Shown here: positions 12,845-22,332 of the stretch, piece after piece
Layout of the letters: each line of letters starts with the position of its first letter
Numbering within the stretch: position 1 is the first letter of the stretch
Assembly (NCBI GenBank): GCA_025765615.1
Contig: JAIVFJ010000527.1
Coordinates: forward strand, 1-27,542
From: Zopfochytrium polystomum
Taxonomy: Eukaryota > Chytridiomycota > Chytridiomycetes > Chytridiales > Chytridiaceae
Reading direction: 5' to 3'
Length of the DNA stretch: 27,542 nt
The notes under the pieces: generated by a model
Database searches by the model: none
Seen by the model: only the letters and a program-made list of their open reading frames with translations
Told to the model about the DNA's origin: nothing
Made by a program: the position numbers and the translations under genes

Positions 12845-13521
12845 TCAACTCGGAGATAGTGAGTTTTCCAGAGATTCACCGCTCCTTTGTCTGTTTTGCG
12901 TTCCCCGCTCTCCAAGTCCTGATTTGCCGGTCTCTGCATCTTCTCGTGACCGCCAATCAGCGCCATGAAGACCGAACTCACTCCCCTCTTCAGCCACGCT
13001 TTCATCGATTCGGCTTGTCTCGTGGTGCGACCCTGTCTGCTGCCGCCCGCGCTCGTACAGGATTGACGCCTGGCTCGGCGTGAACAGGCTGTAGTGCCAC
13101 TCGTACCATAGCCCTCGGCTCAGGTCGATCTCGATCGGTAACGCAATTTCCTCGCTGCCGTGGCCCGTACTGCCGGGTGGGCTGGCTGCGGCCGTCTGTG
13201 CCGAAAGCGATGTCGCCGGCGTGGCGACACCAGTCGCGGAGGCGCCGGACCTGGAGATACGAGAAGCAGCGTCAACGACGGCTGCAGGGGCCGCCTGGCA
13301 GCGGCCTTTATTTGAAGCCGGTTTGGTCCAGAGATGGCGTTCGTCGCCATATTCAAAGGCGACGATAACTTTGAGGAGCTCTTGGTTGGTGGCGACAGAG
13401 TCGGATAATTCATTGCGCTCGATGACCGTTATGAATTTCTTGTTCACCTCGGTGTGGTCTCGGTGCCCAATGTTGTTTGAGAACAACTCGCGTTCATTTT
13501 TGTCGAGGAGCAGGTCGATTT
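12845..13521 (-). CDS. Copy C C-terminal exon
   Basis: Joins the TRP box in phase 1: ATT GCC G/AA ATC GAC gives NLIAEIDLLLDKNERELFSN. Upstream is a 96-nt intron ending ACACAG. The exon continues as HTEVNKKFITVIERNELSD, FEYGDERHLWTKP, an Ala/Ser-rich spacer, then EIDLSRGLWYEWHYSLFTP, which copy B shares in another frame. A one-base difference near 13020 shifts C away from the KAWL segment seen in B; C then stops at TGA 12845. This tail is cytosolic by family topology. I see no named domain in it. Confidence 0.65.
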
Positions 13522-16500
13522 CTGTGTGTGGTTAAACGGAACCGTTCCGCAAAGGGTTAGGTGAAAGCCTGGAGAAGGTGGGGAACCGTCCTCTCTCTTC
13601 GTCTTACAAAACCTTACCGGCAATAAGATTTGCGAATTGGACACGCCAAATCTTTTGAGAGTCAGACGCAATTGTTGTAAAACTTTGCGACAGTTTTGCG
13701 ATGAGAATGTTCAACACAAGCACAAGAGTGAAGAGAGTGAAAATGACGTCGAGGAATTTCGCGAACGGAACAACGCTTGCATTGCTGAATCGCTCGTAAT
13801 CGGTTTGCTGAAACAAGGTCCTGTGGGAAGGATGTGGGAAAAACCAGTGAGCAAACCCTCGCGGATGCTGCTAAAGAATGCAAATGACATCATCAAATAC
13901 CTGAAAGTGGCGAGGACTGATGCGGGCCAGCTGTCCCAGTACGACGGGAGGAAGTCAGTGGCGTTTACACTGCCGCCGGCCGATTCCGTTTGGTTTCCCA
14001 GGTTCAGAGCCCCGCCGTCAACTCCATCCCCGCTGGCAAAGTCATGGTACCCGTTCTTTTGCAGGAAAAAGGCGCTGGCGAACCCAAAGAGGACCATCGC
14101 AAACAGAACGGTCCAGCTCCGCAAGTCTCTGAACACCGCCCGCCTGATCGCAATGTACAGCGGACCAAGCTCTGGAAACGCCTTTGAAAAATACAGCAGG
14201 CCAAGCCATCCAAAGATGGCCGCGCTTCCAAGCAGCACGTTATCCGCGCGCACATTGCCTTCAAGCCAGTCCTGATTCTCCGCAATGTGGTCTGAGGTCG
14301 AGATAGCTATTGCTCTGCTAATTAGAAACATTCGGTACCCGAACGCGGAAAGAAACAGCAGTCGAAATATTGGGAAGAAATAGAACTCAAAAGTTGGTTT
14401 GTCCGGCGCCAGTGCCGGTACCACGCACGCACTGCCGCAAGGAAGTTCGCCGATTTCCCTTGTGAATCATCCTTTACTTTGGGGTCCGAATTCAAACCCT
14501 GATTCAAATCATCTTTTGAACCGCGAATGAAACTCCCCGCCCTCAAGAGCTTGCGAATGATGAAGAAGGTGTTCGAAAGCAACACCACCGCAGCAAATAG
14601 CTCCATCACGATGCGAGCCACATAATTCGCGTCGGTGTATTTGAAGCGTTGGTAAGGGTTTGCCGGCTGAAGGGCCAGAGCAATGGTAAACAAGACAATG
14701 GTCACAGTAGTGTAGATAAGGCTCTTGAGGAACTTCCTGCGGCCGTACAGGTGCCACTTGATCTGAAGGATGGCCTGCATAAGTGGATGGCTGATCACGT
14801 CCGACCGTCTCTTTGCAACAGCTATTTCGAGCGCAGAGAGCCTGGACCACGGCGACGAGCAAGTGTGGAGGGGTTCAGGTTTGTTGGTTGTTGACACTCT
14901 CGAGCTGCCAGTCGTCAGTTGAGTTTGGGTCAACAGACCGGAGTAGTTTCCATCCATCAGGCGGGTTGCGCTGTCAGCGGTCGCATTGGGAAATGATGGA
15001 GGAACATTCGCGCAGGTCAACTCTGCCGAGGTTTGGATGGGAGACTCAGTCGACGGGCCCGCCGGCAAGAAAACACCAGTCTGCGAGCTGCTGGTCCCGT
15101 CCGCGTGGGAGCCGCTGTTTTCCCCCCTCAGTGTGCGAGCTGCTGTTCCCGTCAGCGTGCGAGCCGTTGTTTTCGTTAGTTTGTGAGCTGCTGCTCACAT
15201 CAGTGTGTGGGCTGCTGTTCACGTCAGCGTGCGTGCTGCCGTTCGCATCACTGTGCGAGCCCCTGTTCCCGTCAGAGTTCGAGCTGCTTTTCCTGTCGTA
15301 CTTCTCTGGCTCGAGGCCCCAGTCAGTCAATTGATCAACCTGAACAAGGGAAGAGATGGTTCGGCCGAACTGGAAACCAGGTTAAAAAGCGTTATTCAGC
15401 TTAAATGCCTTGTTGTTGTCCTTGCACCCACTCACTCTTCTCATATATCGACCGAAAAGCCTCGGAGACAAGGCACACTCACACACACACACATACACAC
15501 ACACACACGCACTCGCAAGCAGAAAAGCATTTCGTCACTGTCCCAACCTACCTTCCAATTACTGAGGCGCAGCATGTCGAGAGCGTGTGGGTTTCCCTTG
15601 AAAACACCAAGCTGCACTGGTGTAAGGCCGCTATTACTCCTCTTGGTTATCTCAATGTTGACGGTTTTGCAGTGGCTGTCGGGCTTCCGAAAGATAGATG
15701 ACGAGTCGTTTTCTCTTTCCAATTTCTGTGTAAACTCGTCGTCAACTCGAGAGAGCTCTTCTTTAAGGTATCGGATTATGGCCGGGTTAGCACCCTGCTG
15801 CATCGCCAAGATGTGGAAAACGTTGTGGCCTACATATATATAAAATAAAAATTTTTTTTGGTTTGTTTTGAGATGCAAGGGGGGTATCGTGGATAAGAAC
15901 GGCTGTCAGAAAGCAATACTGCGCTGATCGCCCTCGTCATCGCAGGCACGGTGCTAGCGCTCGCGTGCTCGTGTGTTCGTGCGTTAACTATTTTTTTTTT
16001 GAGGGGCGCTATGAGGAACTTGCCGTATTTGTCCTCCGCCAGGATTAATTTCTTCTTCTCCTTTTTGAAATCCGCTTCTCTCTGTAGGCTTTTTAGTGAA
16101 TAATTTGTTGATGCGGCGTCATCGTTCTTACTTTCTTCACGATTTCTTTCGTTGGCTAAAGGTCTATTAGTATATTGTCAGCTGACGCAGGCCACGCGCT
16201 TACCTCCTCTCCGTGAACCTTTTTCGCCTATAGCTCCGTCAGTAAATCGGACGTTGACGGGGGCCATTGTGCCTACCTGAAGGTCAATCTCTTCCTTGAG
16301 TTGAGTCCAATAACTAGGAGTTTCTTTGAAGGGGGCTTCCATCTTGACCCAACCGACACTCTCGACAATCACCTTCACCGCGGGAAGGTTGCCACTGCAG
16401 GCGGCAAACTGGGCGGGAGACGCGGACAAAAACGAGGCGTTATAAACAGAACCCAAACCAACAAGGTGGACTTGGCGCAACGACTCACCTGGAGGACTGT

Positions 16501-16691
16501 TTGGCCCATGTACAGGGAGCCACGGAATTTCACGTCGTACCGAAATTCGATTCCCTCCGCAAGCTTGTTCACTAGTTTGTCCTCGCCGGCGTCTCTGAAA
16601 AGCAAAACACCAAGCTGAAATAGTTTTTCCATGGAGAATTGAGGGAGGCGGTTACATGTATTTCACTGTCAGCTTCGTTCTTTGTCAAGCT

Positions 16692-16769
<78 letters not shown>

Positions 16770-17672
16770 GCAGCAAATTCGTAACGTCATAGTCCGCCGC
16801 GAGCAGGGTCTCGCCGCCCCGGCGGCCGTGGCCGCTGCCGCCATGCGCGCAGCCCATGGCGGCCAGGTGCAGCGCCGTCTCACCGTAGTAGTGTTTGCCC
16901 GTGTATGTGAGATTGATGAGTCTGGGCGAGCCCCGCGCGGCCAAGTCCAGCGCACGGTGCGGTTTGCGCAGGATGTAAAAGTGCAGGACACTCTCGCCCT
17001 CGCCGGTGATGTTATTGACGCCCTCGAGCTGCGCCGGGTCTTGCTCTGGCGCGACGTCGTCGTCGTCGGTGTAGCTGGGAGGAAGGAACAAGGGGGAATT
17101 ATTGATTGTTTGGGTCGCACACGAATAGACAGACAGACAAAGAGACAAAAAAAAAAAAAAAACGAGAAGAAAGGCGAAACGAAAGAAAAAAAAAAGTAAA
17201 AAAAGTGACACCCAACAATGGGGGCAATTCAATGCCGTTGAGCGACTGGTGGTGGCGTTGAATGGTGTGGGGCCCGTCGATGCGGGCGGCGGCGGTGTCG
17301 GCGGCGGCGGTGTCGGCGGCGGCGGCAGTGGCGGCGTCGGCATTCTCCTGATCGGAAAAAGAGACGCCTCTCCGGTCGTCGGTGGTGGTGGTTGTGGCCG
17401 CGCCGGCGGCGGCGGGGGACGGCGGCGGCGTCGGCATTCGCCACCACGCTGGCGGGTGGCGCGCTCTTGGTAGCAGCGGCAGCAAGGGCAGCTCGGACGA
17501 TGTCGATGGCGGAGGACCGCTCCATGCGCCGTATGCGATCCACCAGATCCACCGCGGGGTCGTCGCCTCCCGCGCTGCTCACTCCCGCTTCGCCGTCGGC
17601 CGCGAATGCAGTGGACGTTTGCGACGCGCCTGAGGACGTTGGCTCGGAGGAGGAGGAGGAGGAGGAAGCCAT
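12845..17672 (-). CDS. TRPV-like cation channel, copy C (best preserved; breaks present)
   Basis: Predicted plasma- or organelle-membrane cation channel of the TRPV type. The start ATG at 17672 opens a Ser/Ala-rich leader (MASSSSSSSEPTSS). Exons with matching phases: 17672-17212, 17074-16768, 16614-16489, 16408-16277, 16163-16132, 16088-16024, 15829-15552, 15369-13618 and 13521-12845. Family evidence: ankyrin junction YMGQTVLQ/FAACSGN, KWHLYGRRKF before S1, IRRAVFRDLRSW between S4 and S5, S6 LVLNILIAKLSQSF, and S.KIWRVQFANLI matching the TRPV TRP box. Breaks seen: TGA at 17229-17231 just before the exon 1 donor, TGA in the tentative 32-nt exon 5, one extra G in a six-G run (15122-15127), one missing base near 14397, a frame change near 13830 and one near 13020 that alters the C-terminus. 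It may be a decaying gene or an intact gene with assembly errors; transcript data would decide. Confidence 0.7.
13618..15369 (-). CDS. Copy C channel core: linker, last ankyrin repeat, S1-S6, TRP box
   Basis: Large exon or closely spaced exons. After FGRTISSLVQVDQLTDWG comes the 8-residue repeat linker, then the ankyrin LSALEIAVAKRRSDVISH. Next are S1 (SLIYTTVTIVLFTIAL), S2 (VMELFAAVVLLSNTFFI), S3 (PIFRLLFLSAFGYRMFLI), S4 (LLGSAAIFGWLGLLYF), the S4-S5 linker with FRDLRSW, and S5 (VLFAMVLFGFASAFFL). A Gly/Asn-rich turret follows with potential N-glycosylation sites NQT and NAT, then pore helix SVLATFRYLMMSF and S6. The exon ends at donor GCCG/GTAAGG (13617). Frame moves near 14397 and near 13830. 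Copy B has a comparable frame change at the second site, so a very small intron or a shared ancestral change is possible there. Confidence 0.7.
15076..15300 (-). repeat. 24-bp coding minisatellite, copy C
   Basis: About nine imperfect 24-bp units encode an 8-residue repeat of the form S-H-A/T-D-G/V-N-S/G-S (for example SHADGNSS). It sits between the seventh ankyrin exon start and the last ankyrin repeat, a position where TRPV proteins have an ankyrin finger or short linker. Hydrophilic, likely disordered. Copies A and B have fewer and diverged units. Confidence 0.8.
15477..15508 (+). repeat. (CA)n microsatellite, intron 7 of copy C
   Basis: CA run with one CATA interruption in the same intron as in A and B. 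Confidence 0.95.
15552..17074 (-). CDS. Copy C ankyrin-repeat exons 2-7
   Basis: Six exons build the cytosolic ankyrin domain. Exon 2 (17074-16768) starts YTDDDD, has VLHFYILRK and GKHYYGETALHLAAM, and ends LLL at a phase-0 donor. Exon 3 (16614-16489, 42 codons) ends YMGQTVLQ. Exon 4 (16408-16277, 44 codons) begins FAACSGN, so one ankyrin helix pair spans the junction as in animal TRPV proteins. Exons 5 (16163-16132) and 6 (16088-16024) carry EKKKLILAEDKY. The exon 6 donor is GC, not GT. Exon 7 (15829-15552) reads GHNVFHILAMQQGANP and then LTPVQLGVFKGNPHALDML, two further repeats. Phases chain correctly (0,0,0,2,1,0), which supports the exon model. Exon 5 is the weakest call because its frame meets TGA. 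Confidence 0.68.
16695..16765 (+). repeat. (CA)n(TC)n compound microsatellite in intron 2 of copy C
   Basis: About 33 bp of CA followed by about 38 bp of TC. On the gene strand the (GA)n begins inside the donor itself (CTG/GTGAGAGAG). Confidence 0.95.
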
Positions 17673-17811
17673 GCTGATAGCTTGCTCTCCTGTGCCTTTG
17701 TCTTAGTTATGAGGTTCTACGCGGTTGGAATAAGGTACGAGGTATTTGCGGGGTTGGTCGTTGCGGGGTGGAGAGGGAGGGAGAGGGGGCGAAGCGTGCG
17801 AACGAAGATTG

Positions 17812-17842
<31 letters not shown>

Positions 17843-18100
17843 GGTGTGGGGCATTTTGCTAATCGATTATTTTTTTATGTTCTGTTGTCCGCAATCCAAT
17901 AATAAAAACCGAAAGAAAGAAATCGGCGACCACTTGCGTGACGCAAGGGCTATGGAAAGAACCATTGACTGCTCTGTGTCTACGTTGACGCGAAATTTTT
18001 TTTTTTTGGCAAATTGAATATTAATTGTTACTGTTACGATTGAATGCACCAAATAAAAAAATTTTTTTTTGTCCATTTTTTTTTCCATCAGACAAACACA
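17673..18100. other. Upstream flank of copy C
   Basis: Shares with the copy B flank the stretch TTATGAGGTT...CGG(A/T), a T homopolymer (17816-17842), TTCTGTTGTCC and GTGACGCA. Homology to the other copies fades after about 18000, so the duplicated unit probably ends there. Confidence 0.55.
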
Positions 18101-18389
18101 AAGGATCGATTTAAGACAAAGAGTTCAATGGATATTGGTTGTCCCACACACAGGCAATCTGTCCCTGGATTGAAAGGAGAGTGGCATGCCACAATGAACA
18201 TTGTGTGGCAGGCCAAGCGGAGAGTGACCAACAAAGCTTGGAGTGTTAGCCCCAAGCCACTGACACACTGACAGACAAAGGGGGACAGAAAGAGAGAGAA
18301 GTCGCAGTCTTTCAGCACAGCCACACTGGCAAACCTGGGACCTCTGACAAACTGAGTGCTGCCCTTGCAGCCTTTGGCTGCTCATGCAG

Positions 18390-19290
18390 CAACCCATTTG
18401 ACTGCAACAGGAAGAGTGACAGCCTGTTGAATGCAACAGTCAGCTGGGCACTGGCTCCAAGTGCTCACAGAACCCAGAGGGAGAAACACAAACAGCCCAT
18501 TGACTTTAGTTCAAACAAAGAGGCAGTCATTGATTGATAGATAGACAACAGCCTGTTGACTGCAAAGAGACAGAGAGATAGATATTGAGACACACAGCCC
18601 ATTGACTGCCACTCCCAGAGATAGGGAGATAGACAGACAACCCCTTGACTGCCACTCTTATACACAGCCAGCCTGTTGACTTCATTCCATTTTTAGTTTT
18701 TAGAGCATGATTGAAATGCAAGAGAGAGAGTGAGAGAGAGAGGTTGGGAGGGAGGGAGGGAGGAGAGAGAAGCTGGATTTTTTTTTCAGTCAGGGGAGGG
18801 AGAGAGAGCGGGAGAGGGAGAGGGAGAGAGAGAGAGGAGGGAGAGAGAGAAACAGGGAGAGAGACAGAGAGAAAGAGTGAGAGACAGAGACAGAGAGAAA
18901 CAGAGAGAGACAGAGAGAGAGAGAGCGATGCGATAGAGAGACAGACAGAGAGACAGACAGCCCATTGACTGCCAGTCCTACAGACAGGGAGAGAGAGAAA
19001 CAGGGAGAGAGAGAGAATGAGTGAGAGAGGGAGAGAGGGAGAGAGGCAGGGAGAGAAAGAGGGAGAAAGAGGCGGAGCGAGACAGGGAGAGAGAGAGAGA
19101 AGGAGAGGGAGAGAGAGACAGGCAGAGAAAGAGAGACAGAGAGACAGAGTGAGAGACAGAGCAAAGAGATAGACAGACAGACAGAGAGACAGACAGCCCA
19201 CTGACTGCCAGTCCTACAGACAGGGAGGTAGACAGACAATCTGATAGACAGACATATCTGATAGACAGACAACGCATTGAGCTCCTTCCT
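18390..19290. repeat. Purine-rich block with interspersed TTGACTGC motif
   Basis: GAGA/GACA low-complexity DNA broken by copies of a motif like CAGCC(C/T)(A/G)TTGACTGC. I see it near 18391, 18425, 18497, 18550, 18596, 18641, 18671, 18959 and 19196; the last two extend into the same tail (CAGTCCTACAGACAGGG). No gene: long frames on the minus strand are Ser/Leu runs from the repeat. Confidence 0.75.
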
Positions 19291-19399
19291 TTTCCAATTT
19301 TTCCACTGAGTTTTGATTGGGCACCAAAGACAAAAACTTAACCCCTCCCCCTGCTCCACTAATCGCAATTAGAAAATCAGTTTAGCCGCAAATCCTTGT

Positions 19400-19807
19400 T
19401 TTTTTTATTATATAGATGAATGAGATAACAATATTATGAGCAAGTTACCAGTAATGGATGTAGTAAGAGGTTTTGCTGGGACACCTGTGAAGGGGATTTC
19501 GTTTCTCCAAGTACAAGACATTGAAGAATGCTGGACATGTTAATGGCAGCCATTACATCACAGTCCCACATGGTTTCTGAGGAGGGGGCATCAGGATTGC
19601 ATGCAACTTTGGACCACAGCTGCCATTGGCTGGCCACTCTCTGTGCACAGGCTTGACATCACTGCATTTTGATGGAGAAAAGACAAAAAGGGAATGGGAA
19701 AAATTAATGGGAAACAAGTTTTGGGCAACAAGAGCAACACTGTACTCACTATTGTCTCTCCCTTGTGGTGGCTTCCCTGTTGGGTCCTGCTTGGAAATGT
19801 AACATTT
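19400..19807. other. Unassigned stretch left of LTR unit 1
   Basis: Mixed-composition DNA between the GA-rich block and LTR unit 1. A 67-codon minus-strand frame (19637-19434) has no recognisable motif. It could be the lost 3' part of the LINE, but I see no RNase H motif here. Confidence 0.4.
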
Positions 19808-19836
19808 TGTTATGAATCACCCTCTGGAAACCTCTG

Positions 19837-19899
19837 GAACCTTCTAGAACATTCCTTCATGGAACCTTCTGGAACCTTCTGGAACCTTCTGGAACCTTC
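19837..19899 (+). promoter_or_regulatory. Heat-shock-element array, LTR unit 1
   Basis: Four contiguous inverted pentamers (GAA 19837, TTC 19842, GAA 19847, TTC 19852), a short gap, then eight contiguous ones (GAA 19862 to TTC 19897-19899), each spaced exactly 5 bp. The nGAAnnTTCn pattern is the binding site of trimeric HSF across eukaryotes. A further trimer (19965-19977) sits 33 bp upstream of the TATA box. Confidence 0.75.
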
Positions 19900-20009
19900 T
19901 TTGCTTTCCTGACTTGTCTTGTTGTCATTGGTATCATTGGTATCATTGTATTACTAATTGCTCTTTCTGGAACTTTCTTTGAGTCTTGATGAGGAAGACT
20001 CTCAAAAGG

Positions 20010-20016
20010 TATAAAA
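20010..20016 (+). promoter_or_regulatory. TATA box of LTR unit 1
   Basis: TATAAAA in the context AAAAGGTATAAAAGGGGGA, 33 bp after the proximal HSE trimer. A start site would be expected about 25-30 bp downstream, around 20040. Confidence 0.6.
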
Positions 20017-20125
20017 GGGGGATGTGGTACCTGTCCCATCGCTCAAGTGAATTATTGTTTCCAATACGATCATCACTCCTCTCGGTTCCTTGTCTGCCTT
20101 GCCCTGTCCTCCCATGTTCCTCACA

Positions 20126-20300
20126 GAGAGCAGCTATTTCAGCGGTGGTGGAAGAGGCAGAGAGTGGTGGGAGGGCAAAGAAAATTCAAAGTTAAGCTCA
20201 AGGCAAACAACAGATCCAGCCATGAAGCCCTCATCGCAAAGGGAGCCGTCAGTGTCAAAAACTAAGGAGGGATGGGTATGAGGAAGGGCAGCAGGGGAGG
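20126..20300 (-). pseudogene. RNase H fragment of the LINE
   Basis: LVFDTDGSLCDEGFMAGSVV matches the first catalytic strand of RNase H (TDGS), and after a one-base shift TTAEIAAL matches the segment with the second catalytic Glu. The remaining Asp motifs would lie beyond 20126, where LTR unit 1 begins. Upstream (20500-20300) is a plausible connecting region. Broken by frame change and truncation. Confidence 0.6.
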
Positions 20301-20639
20301 AGGGGCATGTCCATTGGTTGAAAGCAGTCTCCCACTCCATCATCCCACAGAACTCGTAACAGCTCTTAACAACCCTCTCAACCTCATTGCACCACGTGTA
20401 GTCACTGGCACTCCACTGACACTTGCCCAGGCATCTGGGTTTTGCGCACCAAGGCTTCTTCCAGATGGATTGACCACTACCCATTAAACTTGTTGCAGGC
20501 ATTATCTGGCTTCACCACACAATACAGCTTCCCTCATGCCAACAAGCAAGAGCCACTCATCACCCATCTCCTGCTGATTCTCCTGACTTCACTGAGCCCA
20601 CTCTTGCCTTTCACAATCTTGACATGGGCAGTAGCCTAA

Positions 20640-22298
20640 TCTGACTGATCCCAACCCTCTGACTCTTCACAGCTGTTCCCCTCTCTTACTCTGATCTCCA
20701 TCAGACTTACTTCTCTATTTTCTTGATTCTGTGTTTTTCCCTTCTCCTTTGATCATTGTGGCTTTATGTGTGGTGGAGATGCCTGACGACCTGTAAGTCC
20801 GTAGCGCCTGAGGTGATACGTGGACGTAGTCCATTACAGTTCACTGTTGATGGCTCTTTCTCTTCCTGCCAGCCCCTCTGGGGCTGGAACAATAAAAAAA
20901 ATAAAAATTGGTTGAAAGCAGGGATGCGAGAAGGGAGCTGGATTGAAAGTGGAGTAGCAGGGTGAGGTGTGGGAAAGGCGTGGTTGTGAAAATGGTGGTC
21001 AGGGAAGGCCAGTTAACGAAAAAGATGGACTGGGAGGGTTGAGTTGCAGTGGTGCTTGTGCGGCTGCTGATGGGGACTGTGAAGGTGGAGTGTGTAAGGG
21101 AAGTTGGATTGTAGGGAGAGATGTGCTTGCTGCGGGGGGTAAGAGAAGGGGGGGGGGGGGGAGCCAATGGAACAGCCAAGGCATTGGACCAAGTGGAAAT
21201 TTTGGGAGGAAGGGTTAAGGCATTCAGGGAGCCTGAAGTAGTGATGAGAAAGGAGTTGGAGTTTGGGAGCGTGTGAGTCCAGGCAACAATGTGGAAGAGT
21301 TTCCACTTGTGGTGGAGTCATCAGATGGAAAAAATTGTATTGGGCAAGGGGGGAATGGTGAAGGGGATTGAAAGAAGATGGGTAAAAGGGGTTGTGAAAA
21401 AGACTGTCAGGAGGGCTGTGGTAAAAGTCTGGAGAGGCAAAGGTGGGAAGAGTGAGAATAAAGGCCTTAATGATGTGGTTCTCTTCACAGAGTTTGTCAT
21501 GAGGGCCGTCTTTGTAGGAGGAACTGGTGAGGCGGAGTTCAAAAAGTTGCTCAAAAAGAAGACAGAGTGTGAACAGAGAGTGGGAAGCACCTTGAGGAGA
21601 GTGTGCCAAGGAGAGGCGAGGTCAAGTTGGAGGCAGTACATCATGATACAGCTTATGTGGCCAATGAGAGAGGGGGAGTTCAAGCGAGAGTTGAGGTCAA
21701 CATTCATGTCAGAGCAGTATTCGTTGTAAAAGTCAGGGAAGTTACGGGTCATGGGCGATGGAGGAGAGCATTGGGAAAGGAGGTGACAAAAAGAAGTAAA
21801 ACTGATCTGTGCCCCACTCAGATGGGGTCAAAAGAATGGAAGGGAAGATGTTAGCCAGATCATGCGCAGGATCTTTGGCGAGTGCCCACAGTTTCTCTAC
21901 TTTCCAATGTGCAATGAGAAATGGTTTGGCACAGCAATCTATCTTTGACACTGTTGAGGAGACTCCCTTGTGAGGAAGGAACTTTCTACCACGCTGAAGC
22001 AGCAACTTGGGAAATGATGTGGAGAGTGTGTCAAGGTGGCTGACAAGGAGTGATGCACGCTCTGGGGAGGGGTATTGAAAGGGTAGGGATGGAGAGTGGA
22101 GGAACTCAAGCTTGGAGGGGAGAAGAATACTGTCCAAGGCTGCAAGGGCTGCTGAGAGGGGGCAAGCTCAAGTGAGACAGCTGCTGTGAAATTTTCCAGT
22201 TGCTCTTCCAAAGCTTACAAAGGTTTGATGACCTGCCAGCACAGAGGGAAGAAGGGAAAAGTGTGGAAAGGGGAGGAAGCAAGGATTATGTTGAAGGG
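20640..22298 (-). other. RT-sized interval of the LINE, catalytic motifs not found
   Basis: About 1.65 kb between endonuclease and RNase H, the expected size for the linker and reverse transcriptase. Near 22290 the frame continues the endonuclease end. Pieces such as ALEEQLENFTAAVSLELA near 22190 and VEKLWALAKDPAHDL near 21890 resemble LINE linker text. I could not read a YADD/FADD box or the S.PGPD motif in any frame. The strand is strongly pyrimidine-rich. Confidence 0.4.
20869..20907 (+). other. Perfect hairpin followed by A-rich tail
   Basis: CCAGCCCC-TCT-GGGGCTGG (20869-20887) is a perfect 8-bp stem with a 3-base loop, followed at once by AACAATAAAAAAAATAAAAA. This arrangement is typical of the 3' end of a non-LTR element or SINE on the plus strand. 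It lies within the minus-strand LINE, so it may be a nested 3' fragment. No coding part seen. Confidence 0.4.
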
Positions 22299-22332
22299 GA
22301 GGTTGTTATGAATCACCCTCTGGAAACCTCTG

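Larger units (their letters stand above)
19808..20125 (+). mobile_element. LTR-like unit 1 with heat-shock-element array
   Basis: A 318-bp unit starting TGTTATGAATC and ending CTCACA, matching unit 2 along its whole length. It contains pentamer arrays of alternating GAA and TTC (19837-19854 and 19862-19899), a separate TTC-GAA-TTC trimer (19965-19977) and TATAAAA (20010-20016). Transcription would run to the right. The flanks (CATTT and GAGAG) are not a target duplication, so one side has been lost or rearranged. It abuts the RNase H fragment of the minus-strand retroelement. Confidence 0.75.

Noticed and set aside
18181..18213. Short inverted repeats (GTGGCATGCCAC; CACAATG-AA-CATTGTG)
   Set aside because: Small hairpins without flanking features. 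Could be chance; not enough to call a regulatory site or an element end.
18527..19368. Minus-strand Ser/Leu/Cys frames that resemble signal peptides
   Set aside because: Arise from GAGA/GACA repeats; no start context, splice sites or conserved domain.
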